Below are positions 17,411-25,847 of a stretch of 64,000 nt of DNA, piece after piece. Each line of letters opens with the position of its first letter. The first letter of the stretch is position 1. The translations under genes and the position numbers were made by a program. Origin of the DNA: Chitinophagaceae bacterium UBA4411. Its GTDB lineage: Bacteria; Bacteroidota; Bacteroidia; Chitinophagales; Chitinophagaceae. The stretch is taken from the NCBI GenBank assembly GCA_002400415.1, contig DGQP01000015.1, positions 186,001-250,000 on the forward strand, read 5' to 3'. The notes below the pieces were generated by a model. It did no database searches. It was given only the letters and a program-made list of their open reading frames with translations, and was not told the DNA's origin.

Positions 17411-17421
17411 AGCCGGTAAAT

Positions 17422-18483
17422 TTAGTTGCGTGAAAGTATTTTTTGAAAACGGCTGACATCCGCTTCCGGATCTATTTCCAGGTTATATATAATATGATCA
17501 ACAAACTGTTTGGCAAAATAGGGGGCCAGGGAACAGCCCTTGGTACCCATGCCATTGAAGATGCCAATGTTCTTATGCCGGGGATGGAAACCAACAAAGG
17601 GTCTTCTCTCAAGCGTGGCCGGGCGGATACCACAGCGGTGCTCAACAACACGGAACGGGACCTTCAGCCATTCTTTCAGAACGGCTTCTGCATTTTTCCT
17701 GAATGCAGGTGTTGGTTCCGCATTGTCAAAATTCCAGTGATACACAGAGCCGATCCAGAACATATCTTTTTCTGCCAGCGGGGCCAGTGTCATCGATTTT
17801 TTATAAATATGGTGAGGAGGCAATCCGGGTATTTCCACTACCAATGCCTCTCCTTTGTTGGGGGCAAAAGGAAGTTGTTTAAAAAAGTGATTAGCGGAAG
17901 GTCCGGCGCCATCACAGAAAATGATCTTATCAGCAGTTATATCTTTATACGTGATTTTAGCAGTGCTGATTTCCAGTAATGACCAATCGAATTCTTCTTT
18001 TCTTAATTTGTTATTTTGCTGCAGGTGGTTTCTCCAGGCCGGGATCAGTGTTTCCAGGTGTGCTGTATAGGCAGGGCGGATCTCGCCACAGCCAAATTCA
18101 TAATTGAAGTATGGATTGAAATGATTTTGTTCCGGGAATGGGTGCAGGTATTCGGCTTTTTCTTCAATCCGTTTCAAAAAAGATTCCCGCATGAAGGGAT
18201 TTGGGAAAAAATCAATAATATTCTTTGGGGAGATGGCTGTTATTCCCAGCTGATGCCCTATTTGAGTATACCCCTGCCAGGCAAAAGGAAATAGTTCTTC
18301 CGCTTTCCATACCGTTACGATCCGGCGTCCGGTAACGGGGTTAATGATCCCGGCAGCTACTCTTGAAGGCGCATTCACAAAACCATTATCAATGACAACA
18401 AAAGATGTATTTTCTTTTTCTAAATAATAGCTGAGAAAGGTTCCGGAGATGCCCTGCCCGATGATAAGAATGTCCGCCTGCAT
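17422..18483 (-). CDS. FAD-dependent oxidoreductase, DAO family
   Basis: 353 residues. The N-terminal dinucleotide-binding fold is explicit: ILIIGQGISGTFLSYYLEKE with an acidic residue ending strand 2 (FVVIDNG). The later segments IIFCDGAGPSANHFF and the C-terminal RPATLERRPFVGFHPRHKNIGIFNGMGTKGCSLAPYFAKQF are the FAD-contacting motifs of the D-amino-acid oxidase/glycine oxidase superfamily. Substrate cannot be told. It is about half the length of MnmC and lacks the methyltransferase half, so it is not bifunctional MnmC. A perfect TATTTTTG -7 box ends exactly 4 nt before the ATG, which suggests a leaderless transcript. Confidence 0.85.
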   Translation of the reverse strand: MQADILIIGQGISGTFLSYYLEKENTSFVVIDNGFVNAPSRVAAGIINPVTGRRIVTVWKAEELFPFAWQGYTQIGHQLGITAISPKNIIDFFPNPFMRESFLKRIEEKAEYLHPFPEQNHFNPYFNYEFGCGEIRPAYTAHLETLIPAWRNHLQQNNKLRKEEFDWSLLEISTAKITYKDITADKIIFCDGAGPSANHFFKQLPFAPNKGEALVVEIPGLPPHHIYKKSMTLAPLAEKDMFWIGSVYHWNFDNAEPTPAFRKNAEAVLKEWLKVPFRVVEHRCGIRPATLERRPFVGFHPRHKNIGIFNGMGTKGCSLAPYFAKQFVDHIIYNLEIDPEADVSRFQKILSRN

Positions 18484-18487
18484 GCTG

Positions 18488-18495
18488 CAAAAATA
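18488..18495 (-). promoter_or_regulatory. -7 box 4 nt before the FAD oxidoreductase gene
   Basis: TATTTTTG on the minus strand, an exact TANNTTTG, then CAGC, then the ATG. A start of transcription about 7 nt after such a box would fall on the start codon, so the mRNA would be leaderless. Confidence 0.5.
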
Positions 18496-18506
18496 GGAGA
18501 GAGGTG

Positions 18507-19166
18507 CTATTTGCCCTTTACCAGTGCAAAACTCTTGTCGGCACTGATTAATTTCTTTCGGCCGGGAGTAAGGGTAATATTTGTAAGATAGCCCGGCCGG
18601 ACCGGTTCATAGAGCGTAATCCGGTGTGTATTGTTTTGTTGCTGGTCCTGCGGGGTGGTGTCTGGCCATTTTACGGGGGCGTAGCCATAGAAATGAAATT
18701 CCATGGTGTCTTTCGGGTTAAAGTCTTCGACGAAAAAAGAGATACTGTTGCCGCGATGGAATTTTATTTTAGCCGGTAAGAATTTGATAAAACGGATGGG
18801 TACAGGATCGCCATAACTGTCCCAGAAACTGAAAGAAGTGATGGAGCTGTTGTATTGTACTGAATCTGCAATTGTAGCATGGTTCCCGGTTGTTATAGCC
18901 GGAAAACTATTTAATAGCAGCAATCCATTTTTAGTCAACTGCCAGCTACCTGCTGTTTGAAAATTCATTTCGGTGGAATCAGGGAAAAAAGCGGGACCGG
19001 GTTGTGCAAAATTTTTAGTGAAAGAAAAGGTGTTGTCTTTATGCAGTACCAACTTTGTTTTGGGTACATCCTTTAAGTGATAAGTACCAGGGATGGTTTT
19101 TTTACTGACGCTGCAGGACAGCAATACAAAAGTCAGGAAAATAGCCAGGTTGGTCTTGATACGCAT
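18507..19166 (-). CDS. Lipoprotein of unknown function
   Basis: 219 residues. The start MRIKTNLAIFLTFVLLSC is a lipoprotein signal with the acylated cysteine at residue 18. The mature part is beta-rich with a GTYHLKDVPKTKLVLHKDNTFSF opening, typical of small lipocalin-like or META-like envelope proteins in Bacteroidota, but I cannot assign a family. The ATG is only 3 nt beyond the stem of the A2M gene's terminator. No other start would keep the signal peptide, so this layout is real. The next gene downstream is the FAD oxidoreductase, 23 nt away. Confidence 0.75.
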   Translation of the reverse strand: MRIKTNLAIFLTFVLLSCSVSKKTIPGTYHLKDVPKTKLVLHKDNTFSFTKNFAQPGPAFFPDSTEMNFQTAGSWQLTKNGLLLLNSFPAITTGNHATIADSVQYNSSITSFSFWDSYGDPVPIRFIKFLPAKIKFHRGNSISFFVEDFNPKDTMEFHFYGYAPVKWPDTTPQDQQQNNTHRITLYEPVRPGYLTNITLTPGRKKLISADKSFALVKGK

Positions 19167-19204
19167 AAAAAAGTTGCCCGAATATAAACTATCCGGGCAA
19201 CTTT
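19167..19204 (-). terminator. Intrinsic terminator of the second A2M gene
   Basis: An 11-bp stem (AAAGTTGCCCG with its complement) followed on the minus strand by TTT and then directly by the ATG of the next lipoprotein gene, so the terminator U-tract and the start of that gene are adjacent. Confidence 0.75.
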
Positions 19205-19224
19205 AATTGATTAGCTATTCACTG

Positions 19225-22200
19225 TTACTCCACATTTATCCTTATGCCCTCACTATGGCTTGAGAATTCAGGAGCATACATACACTGTATCGAGGTAACT
19301 CCGTTGCTGAAGTTTCCTGCATGAGTCACGAACAGGGGATATTCAAACACATAAGTTCCTTTCCGCAGGTAGCTGAAAAAGAAATTTGTACTGGCATCTT
19401 TGGTGCTTTCGTAGTAACTAAGTCCGCCCTGCCATTTGTAGCTGCTTAGTACATTCACCGGCTCCAGTGCTGATGCTCTCATGTCTTTCATGTGCACATA
19501 TTCCATATCCCGGTCCACTCTCAGTTCCACCCTTACTTTGATCTTATCACCTACTTTCAGTACGTCGCCATCATTGACGGGTGTGAGTACGGGGCCACGG
19601 TCCGTATTGGTTTCAACGAATAATTTCTTATCCAGTTTCAACGGTGTTGATGCCGTAGTGATCTTATCCAGGTCTTCAAAGTATTGCCAGTAAATGCCGC
19701 CCCAGCTGGCAGCGTTAAAAGGTTGATCGGTTGACGGGTTAACCGGTGCTGTTACGGTTACAGCAATAGTGCCCATTTGCGGCGTTACATTTTTCCCCTC
19801 CACTACTTTTTTAAAATAACCGGTTCCGGCTTCCTGTTTATTATCGGTTGATTGAACAGTAAGATTTCCCAGCTTCACTTTTACCAATGGTTCATTGGTC
19901 AGCCAGTTGCTGCCTTGTAATAATAATGCATAACAAGCTTCGGCTGTTGCCTTGGTTGTTTTCCAGTTATTGGTTTGTTTGTTTTTCAATAACCAGGTAC
20001 GCAGGTCATCCACGGTTGACTGGTCTTTACCCGCTTCCTGGAAAACTTCGATCAGCAGGGCCTGCGTTTCTATCGGGGCCTGGTACCAGAACCAGCCACC
20101 AGTGCTTTGTTCTTTCCAGTACATACCCAGTTCTTCATTGTTAATGCCTGTTTCTTTCAGTGATTTCAATATCGCAGCCGGAGTTTTCAGGTCATTGGTT
20201 CTGAACAGGGCCAAAGCCGTCATGCCCTGCATGTACTTGCTTTGCGTGGTCCATGTTTGTTGTGCTCTTGTCCTGAAATAGGTGTAGGCTGTCATTGATT
20301 TTTTATCAATCGCATATTCCGGGAAGAAGCTCCGCATATACAGGTACTGGATCGTGGTATAATCAGGCCTGTATTTCTTCAGATCAGTTTTATATTTTAC
20401 CAGGTTATCATAATCCTCCCTGATTTTCCTGTCCAGGTAAGGGATCGCTGTTTTTAAAATTGCATTCAGCTTGTCATCCTGCCCTTTGGCATAGGCTTTC
20501 AGTTTTTTCAGGTGACCGATACCCGTTACAATATACTGGGTCATGTACCGGTCGTCAGGCCCGCCGCTGAACCAGACAAAACCGCCATTGGAACTTTGCA
20601 GCTGTTTCAGTTTGTCATACGAACTGCTGAGCTGCTCACTCATTTTGATCATATCAAAGAGCAAAGCGATATTCTTCTTCTGTTCATTTTCATTCTTTGC
20701 CTGTAATACCCAGGGTGTTTCTTCCAGTAAGACTGCTTTCAGCTCCTGGTTCTTTTGGAGGTTACTCATCAATGCGGCGGTATCTTTTATTTTCCATTGA
20801 TCAAATACCTGTTTGATCCGGGGCGATGAATTAGCAATAAAGCTGGCCAGGGAATTCGCATAGTACCTGTTCCAGGTTTGTTCGGCACAGTCATAAGGAT
20901 ATTCCATCAGGTAGGGCAATGCCTGCACGGCATACCAGGCCGGGTTAGAAGTATATTCCAGTGTTAAGGAATAATGCTGTAAACTTTCACTGTTACCGCT
21001 CCTGAGTAATTTATCAAAACTGAAATTTTTAGTACCGCTGCCTCTCATGGGTAAGGGCATTGTTTCTGTGACCAGCATCCGGTTGGTCAGTACGGGCATT
21101 GCATTTTCTTCCCCGTCGCTGATGTTACCGGCACGGGCAACGATGCGCCATACTAATGCTTTGTCAAACAAATAAGGAACATCGATCGGGAATTTCACCA
21201 CTTCACTTTGCCCGGCGGCTACGGTAAAATACTGATTGGGAAATGCATTCCTGAACCAGCCATCCACGGATTGATTAGTGCTGGCATCAAACAATTGCAG
21301 TTCGGCCTGGCCGGTTAGTTCTTTGTCCGTCAGGTTAACGATCTTGGTACTGAACTCCATTTTATCACCTTCCCGCAGGAAACGGGGTGCATTGGGCTGC
21401 ACCATCAGTTCTTTTTGCGTAACGATCTCTTTGGTACTGTAGCCAAATGCTGCCTCCTTTGTATGTGTAAGTGCCTGGAATTTCCATTTGGTCAGCGCTT
21501 CAGGCATTGTAAAGGAAAATTCAATAGCACCACTGCTGTCGGTTCTTAACTCAGGAAAGAAGAAAGCAGTTTCGTTGAAGTTTTTACGGATCTTGACTTC
21601 GGAAGATTGTTCAGTAGTTTTTTTAATTGACTCTCCCTGAACAAACATTTCGCCTGATTGATTAGTATCGCCATTGTAGCTTAAATTTAGTTCAAGATAT
21701 CCTAAAGGCGTTTTACCAGCAAGCGCAGTTCTGTCTAAGGCATTCCCATTTCGCAATGATTTATTTTCGACCATTGGAGGTGCCGCAATTCCTTCGTCTC
21801 TTACACCTCCCTGCGAAATAGTTGAATAGTAATAAATTATTCTACCCGAACTGTCAAATTCTATTTCTGGAAGCCTTGTTGAGATTAATTTGTCATACTC
21901 CTTTTCAAAACTTTTATACTCCGTCCCCACAGCATATTTCTGTGTTGCTTCTACTTTTAAAAAATTCTGGCTGCCATTCCACCTGCTATCGTTATAATAA
22001 ACAGGCCATACAGAAGGTTCGTTCCAGCTATGCGGGTAAAACTGGTCTAAAGAAGCATCATACATACCGGCCAGCATCTCAGCTGCCACCTGTTCTTTTT
22101 TATAACCGCTGATTTTCACTTTCCATTTTTCTTCACTGCCGGGTAAGGTTTTATCCCGGAAACTGGCATATTCAATGGACAGGTCTTTATTCGTCCAGGG

Positions 22201-25200
22201 CACATTGATCGTTTGGTTATACTGGTAAAAACGGTTGTGCTTTACGAATAACCAACCCACACCATAACCACCCCGGTCAGCTTCGGTAGCTGTAAAAGGG
22301 AACAATTTCTTTTCGTTATTTAATGTGGCATAGCTGTATACTCCCGGCTCCTGGCTCCCGGCTCCTGACTTTTTATCCAGTTGCTGTACAACAAAGAGAT
22401 TGTCAGCGGATGTTCCCAGTTGAACAGCAGTTGTCTCTCCCGGTTCAATGGCTTTGGCAGCCTGGCTCCAGATATATTGAGGCTGGTTCAGCTGGTTCGA
22501 TTTTTCATTAAATAATTCAATGTATTGAATGTCTTTTACTGTTTCCCCGTTTTTATCTGTTGTTGAAATTTCTATCATATAAAAACCGGTAGCCCATTGT
22601 CCATTTTCTATTTTCCATTTTCCATTCTCCCTCACTGAATCTGTCTTATTAAAAACCTCCGATCCTTTCTCCCAGCTTTTATAATCGCTTTCATTGTCAT
22701 ATTCATCATAGGGGAAAGCTTTTATATATTCTTCTTTGCTCATCACGAACTGGTCAGGCCTTTCCCAGAGCCGGTCACGGATCAGCCTTTTTTCTTCTTT
22801 CAGTTTTGTGATCGTTACCGTGATGTTTGCCGGTTCAAACTCTCCGTTCATATTCTCGGTACGGATATTCAGTGATTTTAAACTGTCAGCCGGCAGGGAA
22901 GAAGGTATATTGCTGACCAGCATCAGCGATTTATAGCTTACCGATACTGATTTCTCCCCGCTTCTTGTTTCTCCGTTAATATCTGTTACATCGGCATAGA
23001 CCGTATAATCGAAAACCGGTTCAAGTTTTTTGTCAAGTGTCAAATCGGGAATGGCCGTAAAAGCCACAACAAATTTTCCGTCTTTATCTGTTTTTATTTC
23101 TCCATGTGCAATTTCCATTTGCTGCACCGGTGGCTGCCACCAGCGGCGGAACAGCCAGGGGTATAAGAAACGGGGTTCTCTAACCACCCTGTATTTTACA
23201 ATGGCGCCATCAATATTATTACCGGCATAGGCTTTTGCAGCACCGGTCACTTTGATAGTATCATTGACCTTATAAGTCCCTTTGATGGGCTCGTATTCCA
23301 CAAAGAATTTGGGGCGTTTGTATTCTTCCACTTTAAAGCCAAGATTGCCACCGTCTTTTTTGGTATAAATGCTGAACTGGCCGTTGAGCCCGCTGGCGGG
23401 TAACTGAAACCTGCCATTGAAGGAGCCAAACTCATTGGTCTTTACTTTGATGGTATCAATGTCTTTGTAGTTCGCATCACGAAGCACAACCGTTGTTTCG
23501 TAATCCTGCTTTACCGCATTCTTTTTCTCTGCCGTATTTCTTTCCAACACGATCCCTTTAAAATAGACAGTTTGTCCCGGGCGGTAAATACTCCGGTCGG
23601 CAAAGAGGAAAACAGAAGTAATCGTTTTGTATTCTCCACGGCTGTAGTAGCGGTCATACTGGAGATCATCCATGAATAACCGTTCCCCGTTATGGGTGAT
23701 ATCAAAGTAATAGGAAACATTGGCGTAGCGCTTGTTGTCGGTTTCTGTTCTTTTATCTAAACGGAAAAAGCCATTGGTGTCTGCCTGGTACAGTCTCCCT
23801 TTTACTTTGATATTCTTTGATAACTGGTAATCATATTTCTGTTCCCACACCTGTATAGCTGCTTTGGCCAGTGGCTGACCGTTATCACGGTTCAGCACAA
23901 AATAATCGTTGCTGTTATTGACGTAGCTGATCGTGGAAACATAGAAAAGCCGGGCACCGAGAACAGTCTTTTCGTTTTTAAAATCTTTATCCGACCCGGC
24001 CACCAATACATATTCCCCCGCAGGCAATGCATCTACTTTTATTTCCACGCTATGCTCCTGCAGGTCGTTGGTGACGGGTAACGCCTGCTGCCAGTTTCTT
24101 TCGGCTTTGGCAGCAAGGATAGATGACCAGTATTTATCGCCATACTGATCCGCCAGTTCTTTCTTCAGGTTCTCATCGGCTTTGATCAGCCGCAGGTAAA
24201 CGGTATTCAGGTTCCTGTAACTGACTACTGCCCTGAACGGCATATTGGGAACATTTACTTTTTCTATACTGAACTGCAGTGATTTACTGTTGATCGTATT
24301 CAGCAGGTTATAGCAATTGATCTTTCCTTCTGAAGAATCCTGTCTGCCTGCCGGCAGGTCTTTTTGTTGTAATACTTCCTCACAGATATCTTTTGCCTTT
24401 ACCCTTGCAAAACGATGCGTGGTATCCCCGAATGGTTTATAGTTTTCTGCTTTTTCGTTATAGTATTGTGCCAGCAGGTACCAGGCCTGTGTTGCAGCCG
24501 GGCTCTTGCCATATTGGCTGGCAATATGATTAATGGCGCTGAAATATAAATTGTCTTTGTCAGGATGCGTGGAATTATCTTTTACAAAACTGATCCGCTG
24601 AATATCTGCATCCAGTAAAGCATCTTGTTTCGCATCATTCAAATGAAAAGCAATCAGCTTTTGATAAATCAGCAAGGCTTTATGCCGGAGTGACAGTGAG
24701 TCTTTGGTTGGGAATTTCCGGTGAATGAAATCGGCTGCCGGATCAAAAGCTGAAGCCTGGTCAATTTCAAACGCATAAGCCGGTTTTTGAATATCCCGTT
24801 CATCGTTTTCAAAATAATCAATAGCCCGGTGTGCCAGCAGGTCATACAAGGTAGGACGAAGATGACGTACATTGCCTTTTATAATTATCGCATCAAAGGA
24901 TTCCAGTTTGGTTTGCTGCAATAGTTTTTCATTATGGATGGATTGCAAATAGAGCTCACTTATTTTTTTATGAAAGTCTTCAGCATCCCAGGTGGCGATA
25001 TCTTCCTTTTTGAAATTGCTGGTCTTGGTACGGTCATATAATTGCCAGCGGTGGTTTTCAAAATAACTTTGATACAGTTCTGCCAGCAGGCTTTTTAATA
25101 TAGAAGAAGCGGGCTCTTTCACCGCAGAAATTTCTTTCTCTGTTTCTTTAATGGAAAGTATTTCGTTATCTTCCCTTGTTTCTGACTGCAGGCCGGTCAT

Positions 25201-25431
25201 ATATACTAATGACTTGATGACCTGGGCATCCTGCAGGTCTTTTTTTGCCAGCGCATATATTTTCTTTACTTCTGCGAGGGCAGATTTAGGAAGATCCTTT
25301 TTATTGAACTCTTCCACGTTCTTCCATTCTTTTTCGTAATTCTTTACGGGGGGCTGACTGTTTGAAGGCATGGCAAATAAACCGGATAAGGTGATGGTCA
25401 GGAAAAGGTTTTTAACAAGCTGGAAATTCAT
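19225..25431 (-). CDS. Giant alpha-2-macroglobulin family protein (MG2, thioester CAEQ)
   Basis: 2,068 residues with a signal peptide (about 1-26). An alpha-helical N-terminal region (about 27-380) precedes the macroglobulin domains; MG2 lies near 590-700 (ADRSIYRPGQTVYFKGIVLE). The A2M core is at about 1290-1380 (FFFPELRTDSSGAIEFSFTMPEA trimmed here) and the thioester-type motif YDCAEQT has its cysteine at 1515. Three short stretches look like repeat DNA absorbed in frame: LPAGRQ at about 359-364, ENGKWKIENGQW at about 933-944 and GAGSQEPG at about 1021-1028. It is probably a periplasmic protease trap. An AAAATTTG box ends 5 nt before the ATG. A terminator follows the gene, which is the second A2M-like gene in this window. 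Confidence 0.9.
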   Translation of the reverse strand: MNFQLVKNLFLTITLSGLFAMPSNSQPPVKNYEKEWKNVEEFNKKDLPKSALAEVKKIYALAKKDLQDAQVIKSLVYMTGLQSETREDNEILSIKETEKEISAVKEPASSILKSLLAELYQSYFENHRWQLYDRTKTSNFKKEDIATWDAEDFHKKISELYLQSIHNEKLLQQTKLESFDAIIIKGNVRHLRPTLYDLLAHRAIDYFENDERDIQKPAYAFEIDQASAFDPAADFIHRKFPTKDSLSLRHKALLIYQKLIAFHLNDAKQDALLDADIQRISFVKDNSTHPDKDNLYFSAINHIASQYGKSPAATQAWYLLAQYYNEKAENYKPFGDTTHRFARVKAKDICEEVLQQKDLPAGRQDSSEGKINCYNLLNTINSKSLQFSIEKVNVPNMPFRAVVSYRNLNTVYLRLIKADENLKKELADQYGDKYWSSILAAKAERNWQQALPVTNDLQEHSVEIKVDALPAGEYVLVAGSDKDFKNEKTVLGARLFYVSTISYVNNSNDYFVLNRDNGQPLAKAAIQVWEQKYDYQLSKNIKVKGRLYQADTNGFFRLDKRTETDNKRYANVSYYFDITHNGERLFMDDLQYDRYYSRGEYKTITSVFLFADRSIYRPGQTVYFKGIVLERNTAEKKNAVKQDYETTVVLRDANYKDIDTIKVKTNEFGSFNGRFQLPASGLNGQFSIYTKKDGGNLGFKVEEYKRPKFFVEYEPIKGTYKVNDTIKVTGAAKAYAGNNIDGAIVKYRVVREPRFLYPWLFRRWWQPPVQQMEIAHGEIKTDKDGKFVVAFTAIPDLTLDKKLEPVFDYTVYADVTDINGETRSGEKSVSVSYKSLMLVSNIPSSLPADSLKSLNIRTENMNGEFEPANITVTITKLKEEKRLIRDRLWERPDQFVMSKEEYIKAFPYDEYDNESDYKSWEKGSEVFNKTDSVRENGKWKIENGQWATGFYMIEISTTDKNGETVKDIQYIELFNEKSNQLNQPQYIWSQAAKAIEPGETTAVQLGTSADNLFVVQQLDKKSGAGSQEPGVYSYATLNNEKKLFPFTATEADRGGYGVGWLFVKHNRFYQYNQTINVPWTNKDLSIEYASFRDKTLPGSEEKWKVKISGYKKEQVAAEMLAGMYDASLDQFYPHSWNEPSVWPVYYNDSRWNGSQNFLKVEATQKYAVGTEYKSFEKEYDKLISTRLPEIEFDSSGRIIYYYSTISQGGVRDEGIAAPPMVENKSLRNGNALDRTALAGKTPLGYLELNLSYNGDTNQSGEMFVQGESIKKTTEQSSEVKIRKNFNETAFFFPELRTDSSGAIEFSFTMPEALTKWKFQALTHTKEAAFGYSTKEIVTQKELMVQPNAPRFLREGDKMEFSTKIVNLTDKELTGQAELQLFDASTNQSVDGWFRNAFPNQYFTVAAGQSEVVKFPIDVPYLFDKALVWRIVARAGNISDGEENAMPVLTNRMLVTETMPLPMRGSGTKNFSFDKLLRSGNSESLQHYSLTLEYTSNPAWYAVQALPYLMEYPYDCAEQTWNRYYANSLASFIANSSPRIKQVFDQWKIKDTAALMSNLQKNQELKAVLLEETPWVLQAKNENEQKKNIALLFDMIKMSEQLSSSYDKLKQLQSSNGGFVWFSGGPDDRYMTQYIVTGIGHLKKLKAYAKGQDDKLNAILKTAIPYLDRKIREDYDNLVKYKTDLKKYRPDYTTIQYLYMRSFFPEYAIDKKSMTAYTYFRTRAQQTWTTQSKYMQGMTALALFRTNDLKTPAAILKSLKETGINNEELGMYWKEQSTGGWFWYQAPIETQALLIEVFQEAGKDQSTVDDLRTWLLKNKQTNNWKTTKATAEACYALLLQGSNWLTNEPLVKVKLGNLTVQSTDNKQEAGTGYFKKVVEGKNVTPQMGTIAVTVTAPVNPSTDQPFNAASWGGIYWQYFEDLDKITTASTPLKLDKKLFVETNTDRGPVLTPVNDGDVLKVGDKIKVRVELRVDRDMEYVHMKDMRASALEPVNVLSSYKWQGGLSYYESTKDASTNFFFSYLRKGTYVFEYPLFVTHAGNFSNGVTSIQCMYAPEFSSHSEGIRINVE
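22343..22370. repeat. Four tandem heptamers inside the second A2M gene
   Basis: Four 7-bp units of the form CC[CT]G[GA]CT in perfect phase within coding sequence; read as GAGSQEPG in the protein. 28 bp leaves the frame open because the region as a whole is in frame. Confidence 0.85.
22594..22635. repeat. Six degenerate tandem heptamers inside the second A2M gene
   Basis: Six 7-bp units close to TCCATTT, in phase, in the coding sequence; the protein reads ENGKWKIENGQW here. A second, unrelated heptamer family 225 bp from the first. Confidence 0.85.
24347..24358. repeat. Palindrome CCTGCCGGCAGG in coding DNA
   Basis: A perfect 12-bp palindrome in the second A2M gene, encoding LPAGRQ between otherwise helical segments. 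From memory, LPAGRQ from this palindrome recurs in unrelated proteins of Bacteroidota and other groups. Confidence 0.6.
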
Positions 25432-25479
25432 ACAACCAAATTTTATACAAGGTAATTAATCTTATGTGACGGTAAGATG

Positions 25480-25718
25480 CTCCTGCAGGAGGAATTTCAT
25501 AAAGTGGTCTTTCTGCTTCCGGAAGCCGGGTTGTTTTAGTTTCTGAAAAAAATATTTTTTCTCATTAAACCCGGTTTAGCCTTCTTCTGTAACCCTTTAC
25601 TGGCAATCATTCCTGCATATAGCCGCATTTTCATTATAAAAACAGCAAAGGCCTTTAACGTTTTGTTGCAGCCGTTTTTGGCACGATGGCATGTGCTTTG
25701 AAATTACAGTTATCAAAA
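25480..25718. other. Intergenic region with nested inverted repeats upstream of the 37-codon ORF
   Basis: The largest non-coding gap (about 297 nt between the A2M start and the 37-codon frame). It contains the palindrome CTCCTGCAGGAG (25480-25491), an inverted repeat CCGGGTT/AACCCGG (25526-25532 and 25568-25574) and, between its arms, the 14-bp palindrome AAAAAATATTTTTT (25547-25560). I see no exact -7/-33 promoter pair. Confidence 0.5.
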
Positions 25719-25725
25719 AGGAGGG
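25718..25725 (+). promoter_or_regulatory. Strong Shine-Dalgarno site AAGGAGGG
   Basis: Full complement to the 16S rRNA tail, 3 nt before the ATG of the 37-codon frame. Most genes in this window lack any such site. Confidence 0.7.
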
Positions 25726-25728
25726 ATA

Positions 25729-25842
25729 ATGAAAATGATGAAAGAAATAATCAAACAGTTACTCACCGGGCTCAACAACAAGCATGGCCTTTATGGTTCT
25801 TTTCCCGGTAATTACCAGATGGCCGTTTTACGTTTAAAATAA
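25729..25842 (+). CDS. Possible 37-residue ORF with a strong Shine-Dalgarno site
   Basis: A short reading frame starting MKMMKEIIKQLLTGLNNKHG and ending TAA 5 nt before the DUF4476 ATG. Support: an AAGGAGGG SD sequence sits 3 nt before the ATG, rare in this window, and the same SD and spacing precede the DUF4136 lipoprotein gene at 57099. The frame may be a leader whose translation is coupled to the next gene, or a small protein in its own right. No membrane segment or known family is seen. Coding status is uncertain because of its length. Confidence 0.45.
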   Translation: MKMMKEIIKQLLTGLNNKHGLYGSFPGNYQMAVLRLK

Positions 25843-25847
25843 ATAAT

